A DNA stretch of 62,189 nt from an uncultured Bacteroidales bacterium (GTDB taxonomy: Bacteria > Bacteroidota > Bacteroidia > Bacteroidales > UBA932). Positions 1 through 9,067 of this stretch are shown piece after piece (within the stretch, counting starts at the first letter, position 1; each line of letters starts with the position of its first letter). The translations under genes and the position numbers were made by a program. Location of the stretch: positions 21,358 through 83,546 of the forward strand of contig CAJOCS010000007.1 of NCBI GenBank assembly GCA_905233655.1. Reading direction: 5' to 3'. The notes below the pieces were generated by a model, which ran no database searches, was not told where the DNA came from, and worked only from the letters and a program-made list of their open reading frames with translations.

Positions 1-808
1 CCGCGGGGGAGCCTTCCTCGGCGATAATGGCCGCACAGGCGGGGCAGCGGCAATAGGTGTCGGAGCCGTCGTTCTGCGAAATCGATATCATCGACTGGGC
101 TGGATTGGCCCGGAAAAGGCTGTCCAGGCGCTCACAGACTATTTCCAGCACCTCCGGATTGCTAAGGCACCACTGCGAAGCGCTTCCAGGGTGACGGGCT
201 CCGTCGAACCATGCATAATACTCCGGATGAGCCTCACCGTAACGCGACGCAGGCAGCAGAGAATTACAGGTGTGCACCCACAGGTTGGCCACAAACAACT
301 CGTGCGGCTCCTCCAGGCGGTACCACCAGCGGTAGAGCGTGTCGGCGTCCATTATCCGGTTCACACCGTTGTCCGAAGTGGCCACACGGCCGTTCTGGAG
401 GCTCCAGTGGCTGGTCTGGCGGTAACGGAACGTTGGGATTTCCGTGCGTGGACGGAGTGTGAAAGGAAGGTTCCGGCCGCGCGGAAGGTCATATTCGCCG
501 CCACCCCAGTAATTCATCCCTATTTCCTGCTCCAGGAAGTCGCAGGCGCCGTAAACGACGCCTTTCCCGTTGCCGGAAATGTGGATTGTGCGGCCCTCCT
601 GCCATATATGGAACGCATCTTCCGGAAGCGAAGAATCCTGTTCCAGCACTATCCGGGGCGTTTTCCGGAGCGATTCTGTGAGGAATCGGTCCAGAATGGA
701 CGCCGCGGTGGCCGAGTAAGGGGAGTCGTCGGCACAACTTACACGCGGGCGGGCCCACAGGGGCGCCGCCAGCATTATAAGGCATAGGAGGGCGACGAGG
801 CGTCTCAT
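1..808 (-). CDS. DUF4838-type protein, 5' part only (cut by the left edge)
   Basis: An open frame runs from an ATG at 808 to the window edge with no stop. It encodes about 269 residues starting MRRLVALLCLIMLAAPLWA, a clear Sec signal peptide. After about residue 150 the order of motifs (HPEYYAWFDG, then QWCLSNPEV, then a Cys-rich stretch CRCPACAAI) is that of DUF4838 proteins. These are exported Bacteroidetes/Planctomycetes proteins distantly related to alpha-glucuronidase-like glycoside hydrolases. The segment before it resembles the N-terminal domain that precedes such catalytic barrels. The ATG overlaps the glyS stop in an ATGA arrangement, so it is probably translationally coupled to glyS and co-transcribed with it. 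Substrate is unknown, and the catalytic part lies outside the window. Confidence 0.75.
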   Translation of the reverse strand, partial: MRRLVALLCLIMLAAPLWARPRVSCADDSPYSATAASILDRFLTESLRKTPRIVLEQDSSLPEDAFHIWQEGRTIHISGNGKGVVYGACDFLEQEIGMNYWGGGEYDLPRGRNLPFTLRPRTEIPTFRYRQTSHWSLQNGRVATSDNGVNRIMDADTLYRWWYRLEEPHELFVANLWVHTCNSLLPASRYGEAHPEYYAWFDGARHPGSASQWCLSNPEVLEIVCERLDSLFRANPAQSMISISQNDGSDTYCRCPACAAIIAEEGSPA

Positions 809-2343
809 AGATTGCGAAGGAGGTTGGTAAGGCTCACCTTCTTGTCAATCAACGCTCTAAGGTCTTCTATCTTAACTCTTTCTTGAGTCATGGAGTCGCG
901 GTCGCGCACGGTCACGCAGCCGTCGTTCAAGCTGTCGTGGTCCACTGTCACGCAGAACGGGGTGCCAATGGCATCCTGGCGGCGATAGCGCTTGCCGATG
1001 GAATCTTTCTCGTCGTACTGATAGGAGAAATCGTATTTCAGCTCGTCCACCACCTTCTGCGCCAGCTCCGGCAGACCGTCCTTCTTCACGAGCGGCATAA
1101 CCGCCACCTTGATAGGGGCCAGAGGGGCCGGAATACGCATTACAACGCGCTCCTCGCCGTTTTCGAGCTTCTCCACAGTATAGGAATGGGCCAGCACCGC
1201 AAGGCACATACGGTCCACGCCGATGGAGGTTTCAATCACGTAGGGAGTGTAGGAAACGTTCTCTTCGGGGTCGAAGTACTCGATCTTCTTTCCGGAGAAC
1301 TTCTGATGGTTGCCAAGGTCGAAGTTGGTACGGCTGTGAATGCCTTCCAGCTCTTTGAATCCGAAGGGGAAGTTGAATTCAATGTCGGTGGCGGCATTTG
1401 CATAGTGGGCAAGCTTCTCGTGGTCGTGGAAGCGGTAATTCTCGGCCCCCATTCCCAGGTTTACATGCCATTTCATGCGGGTTTCCTTCCATTTTTTGAA
1501 CCAGTCGAGCTCGGTTCCGGGCTTTATGAAGAACTGCATCTCCATCTGTTCGAATTCCCTCATGCGGAAAATGAACTGACGGGCGACAATCTCATTACGG
1601 AAGGCCTTGCCAATCTGGGCGATACCGAAAGGAATCTTCATGCGGCCGGTCTTCTGGACGTTCAGATAGTTCACAAAAATGCCCTGGGCGGTCTCCGGAC
1701 GCAGATAAATGAGGTTTGCGCCGTCGGCCGTGGAGCCCATTGAAGTAGAGAACATCAGGTTGAACTGGCGCACGTCGGTCCAGTTGCAGGTGCCGGAAAT
1801 GGGGCAGACAATATTGCAGTCGATGATTATCTGACGGTATTCTGCAAAGTCATTGGCCTTTTCGGCGGCCACATAACGGTTGTGAACCTCGTCCCATTTG
1901 GCCTTTTCACGCAGCACATTGGGGTTTGTGGCACGGAACTGAGCCTCGTCGAAGGCCTCTCCGAACCTCTTGCGGCCCTTTGCGACCTCTTTTTCTATCT
2001 TTTCCTCGATTTTTCCCAGATAGTCCTCGATGAGCACGTCGGCCCTGTAGCGTTTCTTGGAATCCTTGTTGTCGATAAGGGGATCGTTGAAGGCTCCAAC
2101 GTGGCCAGAGGCCTCCCAGATGCGGGGATGCATGAAAATGGCCGAGTCGATACCGACGATATTCTCGTTCAGGCGCGTCATCGCCTCCCACCAGTAATTC
2201 TTGATGTTGTTCTTGAGCTGGACACCCATCTGGCCATAGTCGTAAACAGCTGCCAGGCCGTCATAAATCTCGCTGGAAGGGAATATGAATCCATACTCCT
2301 TGCAGTGGGCTACCAACACCTTGAAAAGTTCATCTTGTGTCAT
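805..2343 (-). CDS. glyS: Glycyl-tRNA synthetase (single-chain class II type)
   Basis: 512 residues. It charges tRNA-Gly with glycine in the cytoplasm. It is the single-chain alpha2 form (eukaryote/archaea/Bacteroidetes-like), not the split GlyQ/GlyS form. The start MTQDELFKVLVAHCKEYGF, the class II motif 2 region (FRNEIVARQFIFRMREFEQ), the late motif 3 (ETSIGVDRMCLAVLA) and a C-terminal anticodon-binding domain after about residue 405 support this. The length is normal. It lies 11 nt downstream of folK and its stop overlaps the next gene's ATG, making it the fifth gene of the sufS-sufE-sufT-folK-glyS-DUF4838 run. Confidence 0.97.
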   Translation of the reverse strand: MTQDELFKVLVAHCKEYGFIFPSSEIYDGLAAVYDYGQMGVQLKNNIKNYWWEAMTRLNENIVGIDSAIFMHPRIWEASGHVGAFNDPLIDNKDSKKRYRADVLIEDYLGKIEEKIEKEVAKGRKRFGEAFDEAQFRATNPNVLREKAKWDEVHNRYVAAEKANDFAEYRQIIIDCNIVCPISGTCNWTDVRQFNLMFSTSMGSTADGANLIYLRPETAQGIFVNYLNVQKTGRMKIPFGIAQIGKAFRNEIVARQFIFRMREFEQMEMQFFIKPGTELDWFKKWKETRMKWHVNLGMGAENYRFHDHEKLAHYANAATDIEFNFPFGFKELEGIHSRTNFDLGNHQKFSGKKIEYFDPEENVSYTPYVIETSIGVDRMCLAVLAHSYTVEKLENGEERVVMRIPAPLAPIKVAVMPLVKKDGLPELAQKVVDELKYDFSYQYDEKDSIGKRYRRQDAIGTPFCVTVDHDSLNDGCVTVRDRDSMTQERVKIEDLRALIDKKVSLTNLLRNL

Positions 2344-2354
2344 ATAAACAGTTT

Positions 2355-2837
2355 TTAATCAATTATTTCCGGATGATTTGCAAGCAACTCCCTGCGGGCA
2401 ATCTCGCGAAGCGGAATGAGCACAAAGTCCCGCTCTGCGATTAGCGGATGCGGAATTGTAAGCTCCGGAGTGTTGATGCTGTAGTTGCCGTAATATAAAA
2501 TATCAATGTCTATGGGACGGTCCTGGTATATCCGCTTTCCGTTTTCGTCGAAACGGACATCCTGGATGCGCCCCAGGGTGCTTTCTATGCTCTTTATCCT
2601 GCGAAGGATACTTATCGCGTGCTCTTCGGGCGTTCCCGTCCTGAGCAGGCGGAAAAGGACGCAGTTATTCACGAAAGGCCGGCCTTCAAAGCCCCAGGAG
2701 GGCGTTTCCACAAAGGTGGAGACGGCTTTAGGAAGGCAGTTGAAGGCATCGCACATCATCGAAACGGCGTCTTCTATCTGCGCCTCCCTGTCGCCCATAT
2801 TCGAGCCCAGTGAAAAATATACGTCCACCCTTTCCAT
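2355..2837 (-). CDS. folK: 6-hydroxymethyl-dihydropterin pyrophosphokinase (HPPK)
   Basis: 160 residues. It transfers pyrophosphate from ATP to 6-hydroxymethyl-7,8-dihydropterin in folate synthesis. The start VYFSLGSNMGDREAQIEDAV, the central TPSWGFEGRPFVNNCVL, the catalytic-loop region with DRPIDIDILYYG and the C-terminal PHPLIAERDFVLIPL are the HPPK signature blocks in their usual order. The ATG shares one base with the stop of sufT (TAATG), so translation is probably coupled. Other folate genes are not nearby. Confidence 0.96.
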   Translation of the reverse strand: MERVDVYFSLGSNMGDREAQIEDAVSMMCDAFNCLPKAVSTFVETPSWGFEGRPFVNNCVLFRLLRTGTPEEHAISILRRIKSIESTLGRIQDVRFDENGKRIYQDRPIDIDILYYGNYSINTPELTIPHPLIAERDFVLIPLREIARRELLANHPEIID

Positions 2838-3229
2838 TATCCGTCCAGTTTGCCGTATTCGTCTTCCTCTTCATAGTCAAGGCCCAGCTCCACGCGCGCT
2901 TCTTCGGAGAGCATGCTCTTGTCCCAGGCCGGCTCGAAAGTCATCTCGATATTGCACGAAACCACGCCTGGAACGGCCTCTACGCTTTGTTTTACCTCAG
3001 CGAGAACCTGGTCGGCCATGGGACAGTTGGGCGCAGTGAAGGTCATAAGAATGGCCACATTGTGCTCCTTGTCTATATTCAGCTCGTAGATGAGCCCGAG
3101 GTCGTAGATATTCACCGGAATTTCCGGGTCATAAACCTCCTTGAGGGCCAGCACCACGGCGTCGTACAGCGGCTGAAGGGCTGCTACGTCTTCGGCCGAA
3201 AGGATGTCGTTTTTCTTCGTTTCAGACAT
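2837..3229 (-). CDS. sufT: SufT/MIP18-family (DUF59) Fe-S assembly protein
   Basis: 130 residues from the ATG at 3229, chosen because it gives MSETKKNDILSAEDVAALQP and overlaps the sufE end by only 8 nt; an upstream in-frame start would run further into sufE. The core shows the DUF59 pattern: VYDPEIPVNIYDLGLIYEL, then TFTAPNCPMAD with the conserved Cys, then a hydrophobic pair of strands. DUF59 proteins help mature iron-sulfur proteins. Position between sufE and folK, with sufS upstream, supports a Fe-S role. The gene name is by family; the exact client proteins are unknown. Confidence 0.88.
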   Translation of the reverse strand: MSETKKNDILSAEDVAALQPLYDAVVLALKEVYDPEIPVNIYDLGLIYELNIDKEHNVAILMTFTAPNCPMADQVLAEVKQSVEAVPGVVSCNIEMTFEPAWDKSMLSEEARVELGLDYEEEDEYGKLDG

Positions 3230-3632
3230 AATCTTCAGCTGCTTTCTTAATGCTTGCAATCATCGAAACAAGGCCTCCTGCACGCGTAGGGGACAGATTT
3301 TCCTTCAGGCCAATCTCTTCGATGAAGCCGAAATCGTCGGCCGCAATTTCTTCCGCCGCTTCCCCGGAATATACGCCGATAAGAAGCGAAATGATACCTT
3401 TGGTGATAATGGCGTCGCTGTCGGCGCTGAAATACAGCTTTCCGTCGCGAAGGGAACAGTCGAGCCATACCCTGGACTGGCAGCCTTTTATAAGGTGCTC
3501 TTCGGTCTTTTTCTCCTCTGGATAGCCCTCCAGGCCCTTTCCAAGCTCGATGAGGTACTCGTATTTGTCCAGCCACTCATCGTACATGGAAAAGTCTTCT
3601 ATCACCTGATTTTTCTTCTCTTGCAAACTCAT
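3222..3632 (-). CDS. sufE: SufE-like sulfur acceptor protein
   Basis: 136 residues from the ATG at 3632, which overlaps the sufS stop as ATGA. SufE takes persulfide sulfur from SufS and passes it to the SufBCD scaffold. The acceptor cysteine sits in the conserved LIKGCQSRVWL motif, and the MYDEWLDKYEYLIELGKGL helix and the C-terminal helices with TRAGGLVSMIASIKKA are family features. Tight coupling to sufS fits a SufS-SufE pair. sufB, sufC and sufD are not next to it. Confidence 0.95.
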   Translation of the reverse strand: MSLQEKKNQVIEDFSMYDEWLDKYEYLIELGKGLEGYPEEKKTEEHLIKGCQSRVWLDCSLRDGKLYFSADSDAIITKGIISLLIGVYSGEAAEEIAADDFGFIEEIGLKENLSPTRAGGLVSMIASIKKAAEDYV

Positions 3633-4855
3633 ACCAACATATTGATTGCCCTCCTGAGGGCCTCGGTAAAGCATTTTGCGTCCTCCATTCCGTTATAAGG
3701 GGCAAAAGAGGCCCGGACCAGACCGGTAACGGCCAGCCTGTCCATCAGCGGCTCGGCACACATCTGCCCGGAGCGCACCGCAACGCCCATTTTGTCCAGA
3801 AGGAGCGCCAGATCCTCGTGGTGTACCCCTTCAATGGCAAAGGAGAACAGCGATATTTTGTCTTCTGTTCTACGTGGAACGCCGAACAATTTAAGCCCTG
3901 GAATGGCATTCAGCGCATCCAGGACGTATTTTTTCACTTCTTCCTGCTCTTTTATAAGCTCCTGGTCCGAGAGGGCTTCACGGCAAAAATCAATGGCCGG
4001 GACCAGCGTGGGAACGGCGTTGAAATTCTGTGTACCAGCCTCGAATTTATGTGGCGCAGCGGCGTATGTAGTGCCGCCAAAACTCACGCTCTGAATCATC
4101 TCTCCACCGCCCATATAAGGGGGCATACGGTCCAGCCACTCCTCCTTGCCATAAAGTACGCCAACTCCGGTGGCCGCATACATCTTATGGCCGGAAAAAG
4201 CATAGAAGTCACAGTCCGTAGCCTTTACGTCAAGCGGGCAATGTACCACCCCCTGGGCGCCGTCCACAAGCACCGGAACGCCATGCGCATGGCATATCCG
4301 AACAATTTTCCGCACCGGATTAACCAAGCCCAACACATTGGAAATCTGTGCAATAGCAACAATTTTAGTGCGCTCAGAAATGAGTTTTTCCAACTCATCC
4401 ACCTTCAGCTCACCATTTTCGTCAATGTCAAGCACTTTAAGCGAAGCCTTCCGGCGCTCGCACATCATCTGCCAGGGAACGATATTCGAATGATGCTCGG
4501 CAACACTCACAATAACCTCGTCCCCCTCGTTGACGAAAGCCTCTCCGAAGGAAAAGGCCACAAGATTGATGCTTGCGGTGGTCCCCGAAGTAAACACTAT
4601 TTCCGAAGTCTGTTCGGCATTCAAATATGCCCGGACAGCCTCCCTGGTGAGCTCGTAGGCCTCCGTGGCTTTGGAGGAAAGAGCGTGTACGGCTCGGTGA
4701 ATATTAGCGTTAGAACCATGTACAAGTGCATTTATCGCCTCCAGAACCGCCTCCGGACGCTGCGCCGTGGCGGCGTTGTCGAGATATACCAAATCCTTTC
4801 CGTACACTTTCGTGGACAGAATAGGGAAACGGCTGCGTATTTGCTCTATATTCAT
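3629..4855 (-). CDS. sufS: Cysteine desulfurase SufS
   Basis: 408 residues, a PLP-dependent group II cysteine desulfurase that yields alanine and protein-bound persulfide. The start RFPILSTKVYGKDLVYLDNA, the PLP lysine in FSGHKMYAATGVGVLYG and the catalytic loop VRSGQMCAEPLM with the active Cys (SufS/CsdA-type short loop) identify it. It is the first gene of the minus-strand operon and is divergent from ruvA with a 40-bp gap. A TAAATTTG -7 box lies at 4881-4874 on the minus strand, but no good -33 element is visible. Confidence 0.96.
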   Translation of the reverse strand: MNIEQIRSRFPILSTKVYGKDLVYLDNAATAQRPEAVLEAINALVHGSNANIHRAVHALSSKATEAYELTREAVRAYLNAEQTSEIVFTSGTTASINLVAFSFGEAFVNEGDEVIVSVAEHHSNIVPWQMMCERRKASLKVLDIDENGELKVDELEKLISERTKIVAIAQISNVLGLVNPVRKIVRICHAHGVPVLVDGAQGVVHCPLDVKATDCDFYAFSGHKMYAATGVGVLYGKEEWLDRMPPYMGGGEMIQSVSFGGTTYAAAPHKFEAGTQNFNAVPTLVPAIDFCREALSDQELIKEQEEVKKYVLDALNAIPGLKLFGVPRRTEDKISLFSFAIEGVHHEDLALLLDKMGVAVRSGQMCAEPLMDRLAVTGLVRASFAPYNGMEDAKCFTEALRRAINMLV

Positions 4856-4860
4856 AGCAC

Positions 4861-4895
4861 TTGTTAAAGTCTACAAATTTACATATTTTTGCGAT
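4861..4895 (+). promoter_or_regulatory. ruvA promoter, nearly leaderless, facing the sufS promoter
   Basis: On the plus strand TTG (4861-4863), 20 nt, then TATTTTTG (4884-4891) matches the Bacteroidetes TTTG-N19/20-TAnnTTTG promoter. The ruvA ATG begins 4 nt after the -7 box, so transcription would start at about the start codon. The opposite-strand TAAATTTG (4881-4874) for sufS lies inside the same 40-bp gap, so the two promoters overlap. Confidence 0.6.
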
Positions 4896-5483
4896 ATGAT
4901 TGACTATATCAAAGGACAAATCGTTGAACTGACCCCCACGGAGCTGGTTCTGGACAACAATGGAATAGGATACAGCATCCTTGTTTCCCTTCAGACTTTC
5001 GAGGCCCTGCAGGGCAAAACCCAGGCCCAGGTATTCATCCACCACTATATCCGGGAAGACGAAGAACTCTATTTCGGCTTCGCCGGAAAGGACGAAAGAG
5101 AGCTCTTCCGCCTGCTTCTCAGCGTTAGCGGTGTGGGGGTGGCTTCCGCCAGGATGATGCTGTCTTCACTCACCAACGACGAGATTCGTCAGGCAATCAT
5201 AGGGGAGGATGTAAACAAGATCAAGAGCGTGAAGGGAATCGGCCTTAAAGGGGCCCAGAGGATTGTTTTGGAGCTGAAAGACAAGGTTGTGAAGGGCGAG
5301 GGAGCGGCCTCCGGAGAGCTTTTCAGAAGCAACGGAAGTGCAATAATGGAAGAGGCGACAACCGCTCTGGTAATGCTCGGTTTCACCAAGGCAAACATAG
5401 GGAAAGTGCTCCCGAATATCCTCAAAGAGATGCCCGACGCAAAGGTGGAAGACCTTATAAAGGCTGCATTGAAGAAGCTTTGA
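4896..5483 (+). CDS. ruvA: Holliday junction branch migration protein RuvA
   Basis: 195 residues from the ATG at 4896 (MIDYIKGQIVELTPTELVLD), the typical RuvA start; an in-frame opening upstream overlaps sufS and is discarded. RuvA tetramers bind four-way junctions and load the RuvB motor. It has the N-terminal OB fold, two helix-hairpin-helix motifs (LLLSVSGVGVASARMMLSSL and IKSVKGIGLKGAQRIVLELK) and a C-terminal domain III (EEATTALVMLGFTKANIGKV) that contacts RuvB. ruvB lies 20 kb away in this window, not adjacent. Confidence 0.96.
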   Translation: MIDYIKGQIVELTPTELVLDNNGIGYSILVSLQTFEALQGKTQAQVFIHHYIREDEELYFGFAGKDERELFRLLLSVSGVGVASARMMLSSLTNDEIRQAIIGEDVNKIKSVKGIGLKGAQRIVLELKDKVVKGEGAASGELFRSNGSAIMEEATTALVMLGFTKANIGKVLPNILKEMPDAKVEDLIKAALKKL

Positions 5484-5504
5484 TTTGTTCCACGTGGAAC
5501 AAAA

Positions 5505-7364
5505 CTAGCGGCCAAAATAAACTAGTAAAACAGAAATATCAGCCGGAGAAACACCGGAAATCCTTGAAGCCTGAGCTATTGTCTCGGGCTTATATTTTTT
5601 CAGCTTCTGCCTGCATTCAATAGAAAGGGCATTGATGGAATCGAAGTCGAAGCCTTCGGGAATGCGGATATACTCAAGCCGGGCATTCTTTTCAGCCTGT
5701 AAACGCTCCCTTTCGATGTAGCCGGAATACTTGATTGAAGTCTCCACCGAACAGACAACCTCAGAAGAAAATGTTCCACATGGAACAATTTTTAGCAAAT
5801 CCGAGAGAGAGAGTTCCGGACGGGTGACAAGCTCATCAAGGCGTTTGGACTCTGTAAGTGGAGCAGAACCGGCAGCAGAAAGATACTCGGAAACCATCGC
5901 CGGCTTCACTTTATATGAGGAGCAGAAAGAACTCAACTCGTCAATCTCCGAGAGCTTTTTACACAGTGCAGAATAACGCTCCTCAGTGGCGATACCAAGG
6001 GAATGGGAAAGCTCCGTAAGACGGGCGTCGGCATTGTCCTGACGCAAGAGAATGCGGAATTCAGCCCTGGAAGTGAACATACGGTAGGGCTCATCAACTC
6101 CCTTGTGAATAAGGTCGTCAATCAGCACTCCGATATACGCCTGGTCGCGGCGAAGGACCAAAGGCTCCTTTTCAGCAAGCTTAAGATGAGCGTTAATTCC
6201 AGCAATTAAGCCCTGTGCGGCAGCCTCTTCATATCCGGTGGTACCATTCACCTGGCCGGCAAGGAAAAGGCCATCCACAACGCTGGATTCAAGACTCGGA
6301 CGCAGGAAAGTAGGGTCGAAATAGTCGTATTCTACGGCGTAGGCCGGTTTGAAAACAACGGCGTTTTCAAGCCCGGGAATAGCGTGAATAGCATCCATCT
6401 GTACTTCCTGGGGAAGAGAAGAAGAGAATCCCTGAAGGTAATACTCAGGATTGTTGCGCCCCTCGGGCTCAAGGAAAAGCTGGTGAGAATCCTTGTCGGC
6501 AAAGGTATGTAGCTTGTCTTCAATACTAGGGCAGTAGCGCGGGCCGCGGCCATGAATCCGTCCGGTGAAAAGAGGGGAACGGTCGAATCCGGAACGAAGA
6601 ATGTCGTGAACGCTTTCGTTAGTATGAAGAATATAGCACTTCATCTGGGGCGCTCCGGCCTGAACGGCTGAAGGACGCTCGAGGAAAGAAAAGCGCTCTG
6701 GCTCCGGATCACCCTCCTGTTCAAGGAGACGGGAAAGATCCAACGAACGGATGTCTATTCTCGGTGGAGTTCCGGTCTTCATCCTCTGGGAAGGAATACC
6801 GAGAGAAACGAGTTGTTCGGTGAGTCCATAAGACGCCTGCTCTCCGAAACGGCCTCCTTCGAAACTCTTCTCACCAATGAACATCCGTCCGTTCAGGAAG
6901 GTTCCAGCAGTTAAAACAAGGGCTCTACAGTAAAAAATTGCACCGCTCACTGTACGAATTCCGGCAATTTTATCATTCTCAAAGAGAATATTCTGCGCAA
7001 AATCCGCGTAAATCCTTAATTTAGAACTGCTTAGGAGAGTTTTAAGCCAAACCTCAGAAAACTGTCTTTTGTCGCATTGGGCGCGCGGACTCCACATTGC
7101 CGGGCCCTTTGAGCGGTTGAGCATGCGGAACTGGAGCGTACACTCGTCGGTAACAAGTCCGGTGTATCCTCCAAGGGCGTCAATCTCACGCACAATCTGG
7201 CCTTTGGCAATTCCGCCCACCGCCGGGTTGCAGGACATCTTCGCAAGCCCCCAAAGGTCGGGGGAAACAAGCAGGACCGAAGAGCCCATACCCGCCGCCG
7301 CCATGGCGGCTTCGCAGCCGGCATGACCACCACCAACAACGATTATATCGAACCTGTCGTTCAT
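5505..7364 (-). CDS. mnmG: tRNA uridine-5-carboxymethylaminomethyl modification enzyme MnmG (GidA)
   Basis: 619 residues. With MnmE it modifies the wobble uridine of several tRNAs, using FAD. The N-terminal dinucleotide-binding motif ([20 protein letters not shown]), the following [21 protein letters not shown], the central GTPPRID and the C-terminal helical domain ([20 protein letters not shown]) are all present at the usual length. Its ATG overlaps the ybeY stop as ATGA, so ybeY and mnmG form an operon. Confidence 0.97.
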   Translation of the reverse strand: MNDRFDIIVVGGGHAGCEAAMAAAGMGSSVLLVSPDLWGLAKMSCNPAVGGIAKGQIVREIDALGGYTGLVTDECTLQFRMLNRSKGPAMWSPRAQCDKRQFSEVWLKTLLSSSKLRIYADFAQNILFENDKIAGIRTVSGAIFYCRALVLTAGTFLNGRMFIGEKSFEGGRFGEQASYGLTEQLVSLGIPSQRMKTGTPPRIDIRSLDLSRLLEQEGDPEPERFSFLERPSAVQAGAPQMKCYILHTNESVHDILRSGFDRSPLFTGRIHGRGPRYCPSIEDKLHTFADKDSHQLFLEPEGRNNPEYYLQGFSSSLPQEVQMDAIHAIPGLENAVVFKPAYAVEYDYFDPTFLRPSLESSVVDGLFLAGQVNGTTGYEEAAAQGLIAGINAHLKLAEKEPLVLRRDQAYIGVLIDDLIHKGVDEPYRMFTSRAEFRILLRQDNADARLTELSHSLGIATEERYSALCKKLSEIDELSSFCSSYKVKPAMVSEYLSAAGSAPLTESKRLDELVTRPELSLSDLLKIVPCGTFSSEVVCSVETSIKYSGYIERERLQAEKNARLEYIRIPEGFDFDSINALSIECRQKLKKYKPETIAQASRISGVSPADISVLLVYFGR

Positions 7365-7774
7365 CCGCGCTTCGAAAGATAGTAATTCTCCTTGGCCCGC
7401 ATCACGGCGATATCGGCCTTGGAGTGGTCGTCATATCCTATGAGATGGAGCACGCCGTGAACTATCACGCGGTCTAGTTCGTCCTCGAAGGTGCTGCCGT
7501 AAAGGGCAGCGTTTTCGCGGACGGAATCGACGCTTATGAAAAGGTCTCCGCTGAGCACATTACCCTCGCAATAATCGAAAGTAATGATGTCTGTGTAATA
7601 GCTGTGCTGAAGATACTTTATATTGACGTCGAGCACATAAGGGTCCGAACAGAAAATGACCGAAATATCGCCAATCCTGCGGCCCTCCTCCTGGGCAACA
7701 GCTTTAAGCCAGGAAGAAGTAGCGCGCTTCTTTCTGAAAACAAAATGAGTGTCTTCTCTCAAATAAACAATCAT
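7361..7774 (-). CDS. ybeY: Endoribonuclease YbeY (16S rRNA maturation)
   Basis: 137 residues from the ATG at 7774, giving [20 protein letters not shown]; the longer open frame upstream runs antisense into hflX and is rejected. YbeY is a zinc RNase in 16S rRNA 3'-end processing and ribosome quality control. The metal site is clear: [18 protein letters not shown], containing HGxLHLxGYDH. The [10 protein letters not shown] block is also typical. It is the first gene of the ybeY-mnmG operon, divergent from hflX with a 39-bp gap. Confidence 0.95.
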   Translation of the reverse strand: MIVYLREDTHFVFRKKRATSSWLKAVAQEEGRRIGDISVIFCSDPYVLDVNIKYLQHSYYTDIITFDYCEGNVLSGDLFISVDSVRENAALYGSTFEDELDRVIVHGVLHLIGYDDHSKADIAVMRAKENYYLSKRG

Positions 7775-7800
7775 ATGAAGAAGTTTCACGCAAAAATAGC

Positions 7801-7808
7801 TAAATTTG
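7801..7808 (+). promoter_or_regulatory. -7 box of hflX, 5 nt before the ATG
   Basis: TAAATTTG at 7801-7808 matches TAnnTTTG exactly, and the hflX ATG starts at 7814. No convincing TTTG is seen 19-21 nt upstream, so the promoter call rests on one element. Confidence 0.4.
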
Positions 7809-7813
7809 CCGAC

Positions 7814-8998
7814 ATGAGTGCATTCAAAACAGAAAAAGCGGTATTTGTGGGCGTAGTCCTGGAAAAGGGAGGAGAACGCAAGGTGCAGGAATATCTGGAA
7901 GAACTCCGCTTCCTGGCCGAAACGGCCGGTGCGATCGGCGACAAGTTCTTCACCCAGCGCATGGACCGTCCCGACAAAGCCACATACATAGGAACGGGCA
8001 AGCTGCAGGAGATAAAAGAATACTGCGAAGAGAATGAAATTCAATACGTTATATTCGACGACGAACTCACCGGCACACAGCAGCGCAATATCGAGAAAGT
8101 GATTGCCTGTTCAGACGTAATAGACCGCACTTCGCTCATTCTGGAAATTTTCGCGCAGAGGGCCAAAACCTCCTATGCAAAAATGCAGGTAGAGCTTGCA
8201 AACTACCAGTACATGCTCCCGCGCCTGGCCGGAATGTGGACCCATCTGGAGCGCCAGCGAGGCGGTATGGGAACCCGAGGCGGTATGGGTGAAACCCAGA
8301 TAGAGATTGACCGCCGAATCGTAAAACAGCGCATTTCCAAGCTCAAGGAAGACCTAAAGAAAGTAGACAGGCAAATGGCCACGCAAAGGGGCAACAGAGG
8401 CTCTTTGGTGCGCCTTGCGCTCGTTGGGTATACCAATGTAGGAAAGAGCACTCTGATGAACCTGCTGGCCAAATCGGACGTATTTGCAGAGAACAAGCTC
8501 TTCGCCACGCTGGATACCACGGTGCGGAAAGTCGTCATCGAGAACCTGCCCTTCCTGATGTCGGACACCGTCGGCTTCATCCGGAAACTCCCTACGGAAC
8601 TAATAGAAGCCTTCAAGAGCACCCTCGACGAAGTCCGCGAGGCCGACGTCCTTCTCCACGTGGTGGACATCTCTCATCCGGATTTCGAAGAACAGATGAC
8701 GGTTGTGGAAAAAACCCTTCGCGACATCGGTGCAGGGGACAAACCCACGCTGGTAGTTTTCAACAAGGTAGACGCCTATTCTTACGAGCCCTACGACGAA
8801 TTTTCGCTCACCCCCAAGCAATCCGTCAACATGACCCTCGAAGAGCTTAAAAACAGCTGGATTGCGGCCGAAAAAACGCCCTGTATCTTCATCTCCGCGA
8901 AGGAGAAAATCGGCATAGAAAAACTCCGTGCCGACATCTATAAAATCGTTGCCGAAATCCATGCGGGCCGATACCCCTTCGACAACTTCCTCTGGTAA
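7814..8998 (+). CDS. hflX: Ribosome-associated GTPase HflX
   Basis: 394 residues from the ATG at 7814 (MSAFKTEKAVFVGVVLEKGG); the in-frame extension upstream overlaps ybeY and is not conserved-looking. HflX is a GTPase that splits stalled or stressed 70S ribosomes. It has the N-terminal HflX domain (IDRTSLILEIFAQRAKTSYA, then the Gly-rich ERQRGGMGTRGGMGETQIE), a coiled helix, then the G domain: LVGYTNVGKSTLMNLL (G1), SDTVGFIRKLP (G3) and FNKVD (G4). A strong hairpin follows the stop. Confidence 0.96.
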   Translation: MSAFKTEKAVFVGVVLEKGGERKVQEYLEELRFLAETAGAIGDKFFTQRMDRPDKATYIGTGKLQEIKEYCEENEIQYVIFDDELTGTQQRNIEKVIACSDVIDRTSLILEIFAQRAKTSYAKMQVELANYQYMLPRLAGMWTHLERQRGGMGTRGGMGETQIEIDRRIVKQRISKLKEDLKKVDRQMATQRGNRGSLVRLALVGYTNVGKSTLMNLLAKSDVFAENKLFATLDTTVRKVVIENLPFLMSDTVGFIRKLPTELIEAFKSTLDEVREADVLLHVVDISHPDFEEQMTVVEKTLRDIGAGDKPTLVVFNKVDAYSYEPYDEFSLTPKQSVNMTLEELKNSWIAAEKTPCIFISAKEKIGIEKLRADIYKIVAEIHAGRYPFDNFLW

Positions 8999-9019
8999 TA
9001 TATTATAAGGTATACAAAA

Positions 9020-9047
9020 AAGGGTGGGACCTTACGGTTCCACCCTT
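9020..9047. terminator. Hairpin terminator between hflX and the Sus operon
   Basis: Arms AAGGGTGGGACC (9020-9031) and GGTTCCACCCTT (9036-9047) pair over 12 positions with one G-U, around a TTAC loop. On the minus strand the stem is followed by TTTTTT, making it a good intrinsic terminator for the susC-susD operon. It can also stop hflX transcripts from the other side. The two genes converge here. Confidence 0.8.
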
Positions 9048-9067
9048 AATTAATGTGAAGTCAATGC

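Noticed and set aside
489..785. 98-codon minus-strand frame near the left edge
   Set aside because: Out of frame with the DUF4838-type gene, which has a signal peptide and runs open to the edge.
7361..8044. 227-residue version of YbeY
   Set aside because: The first 90 residues are antisense to hflX; the family start matches the ATG at 7774.
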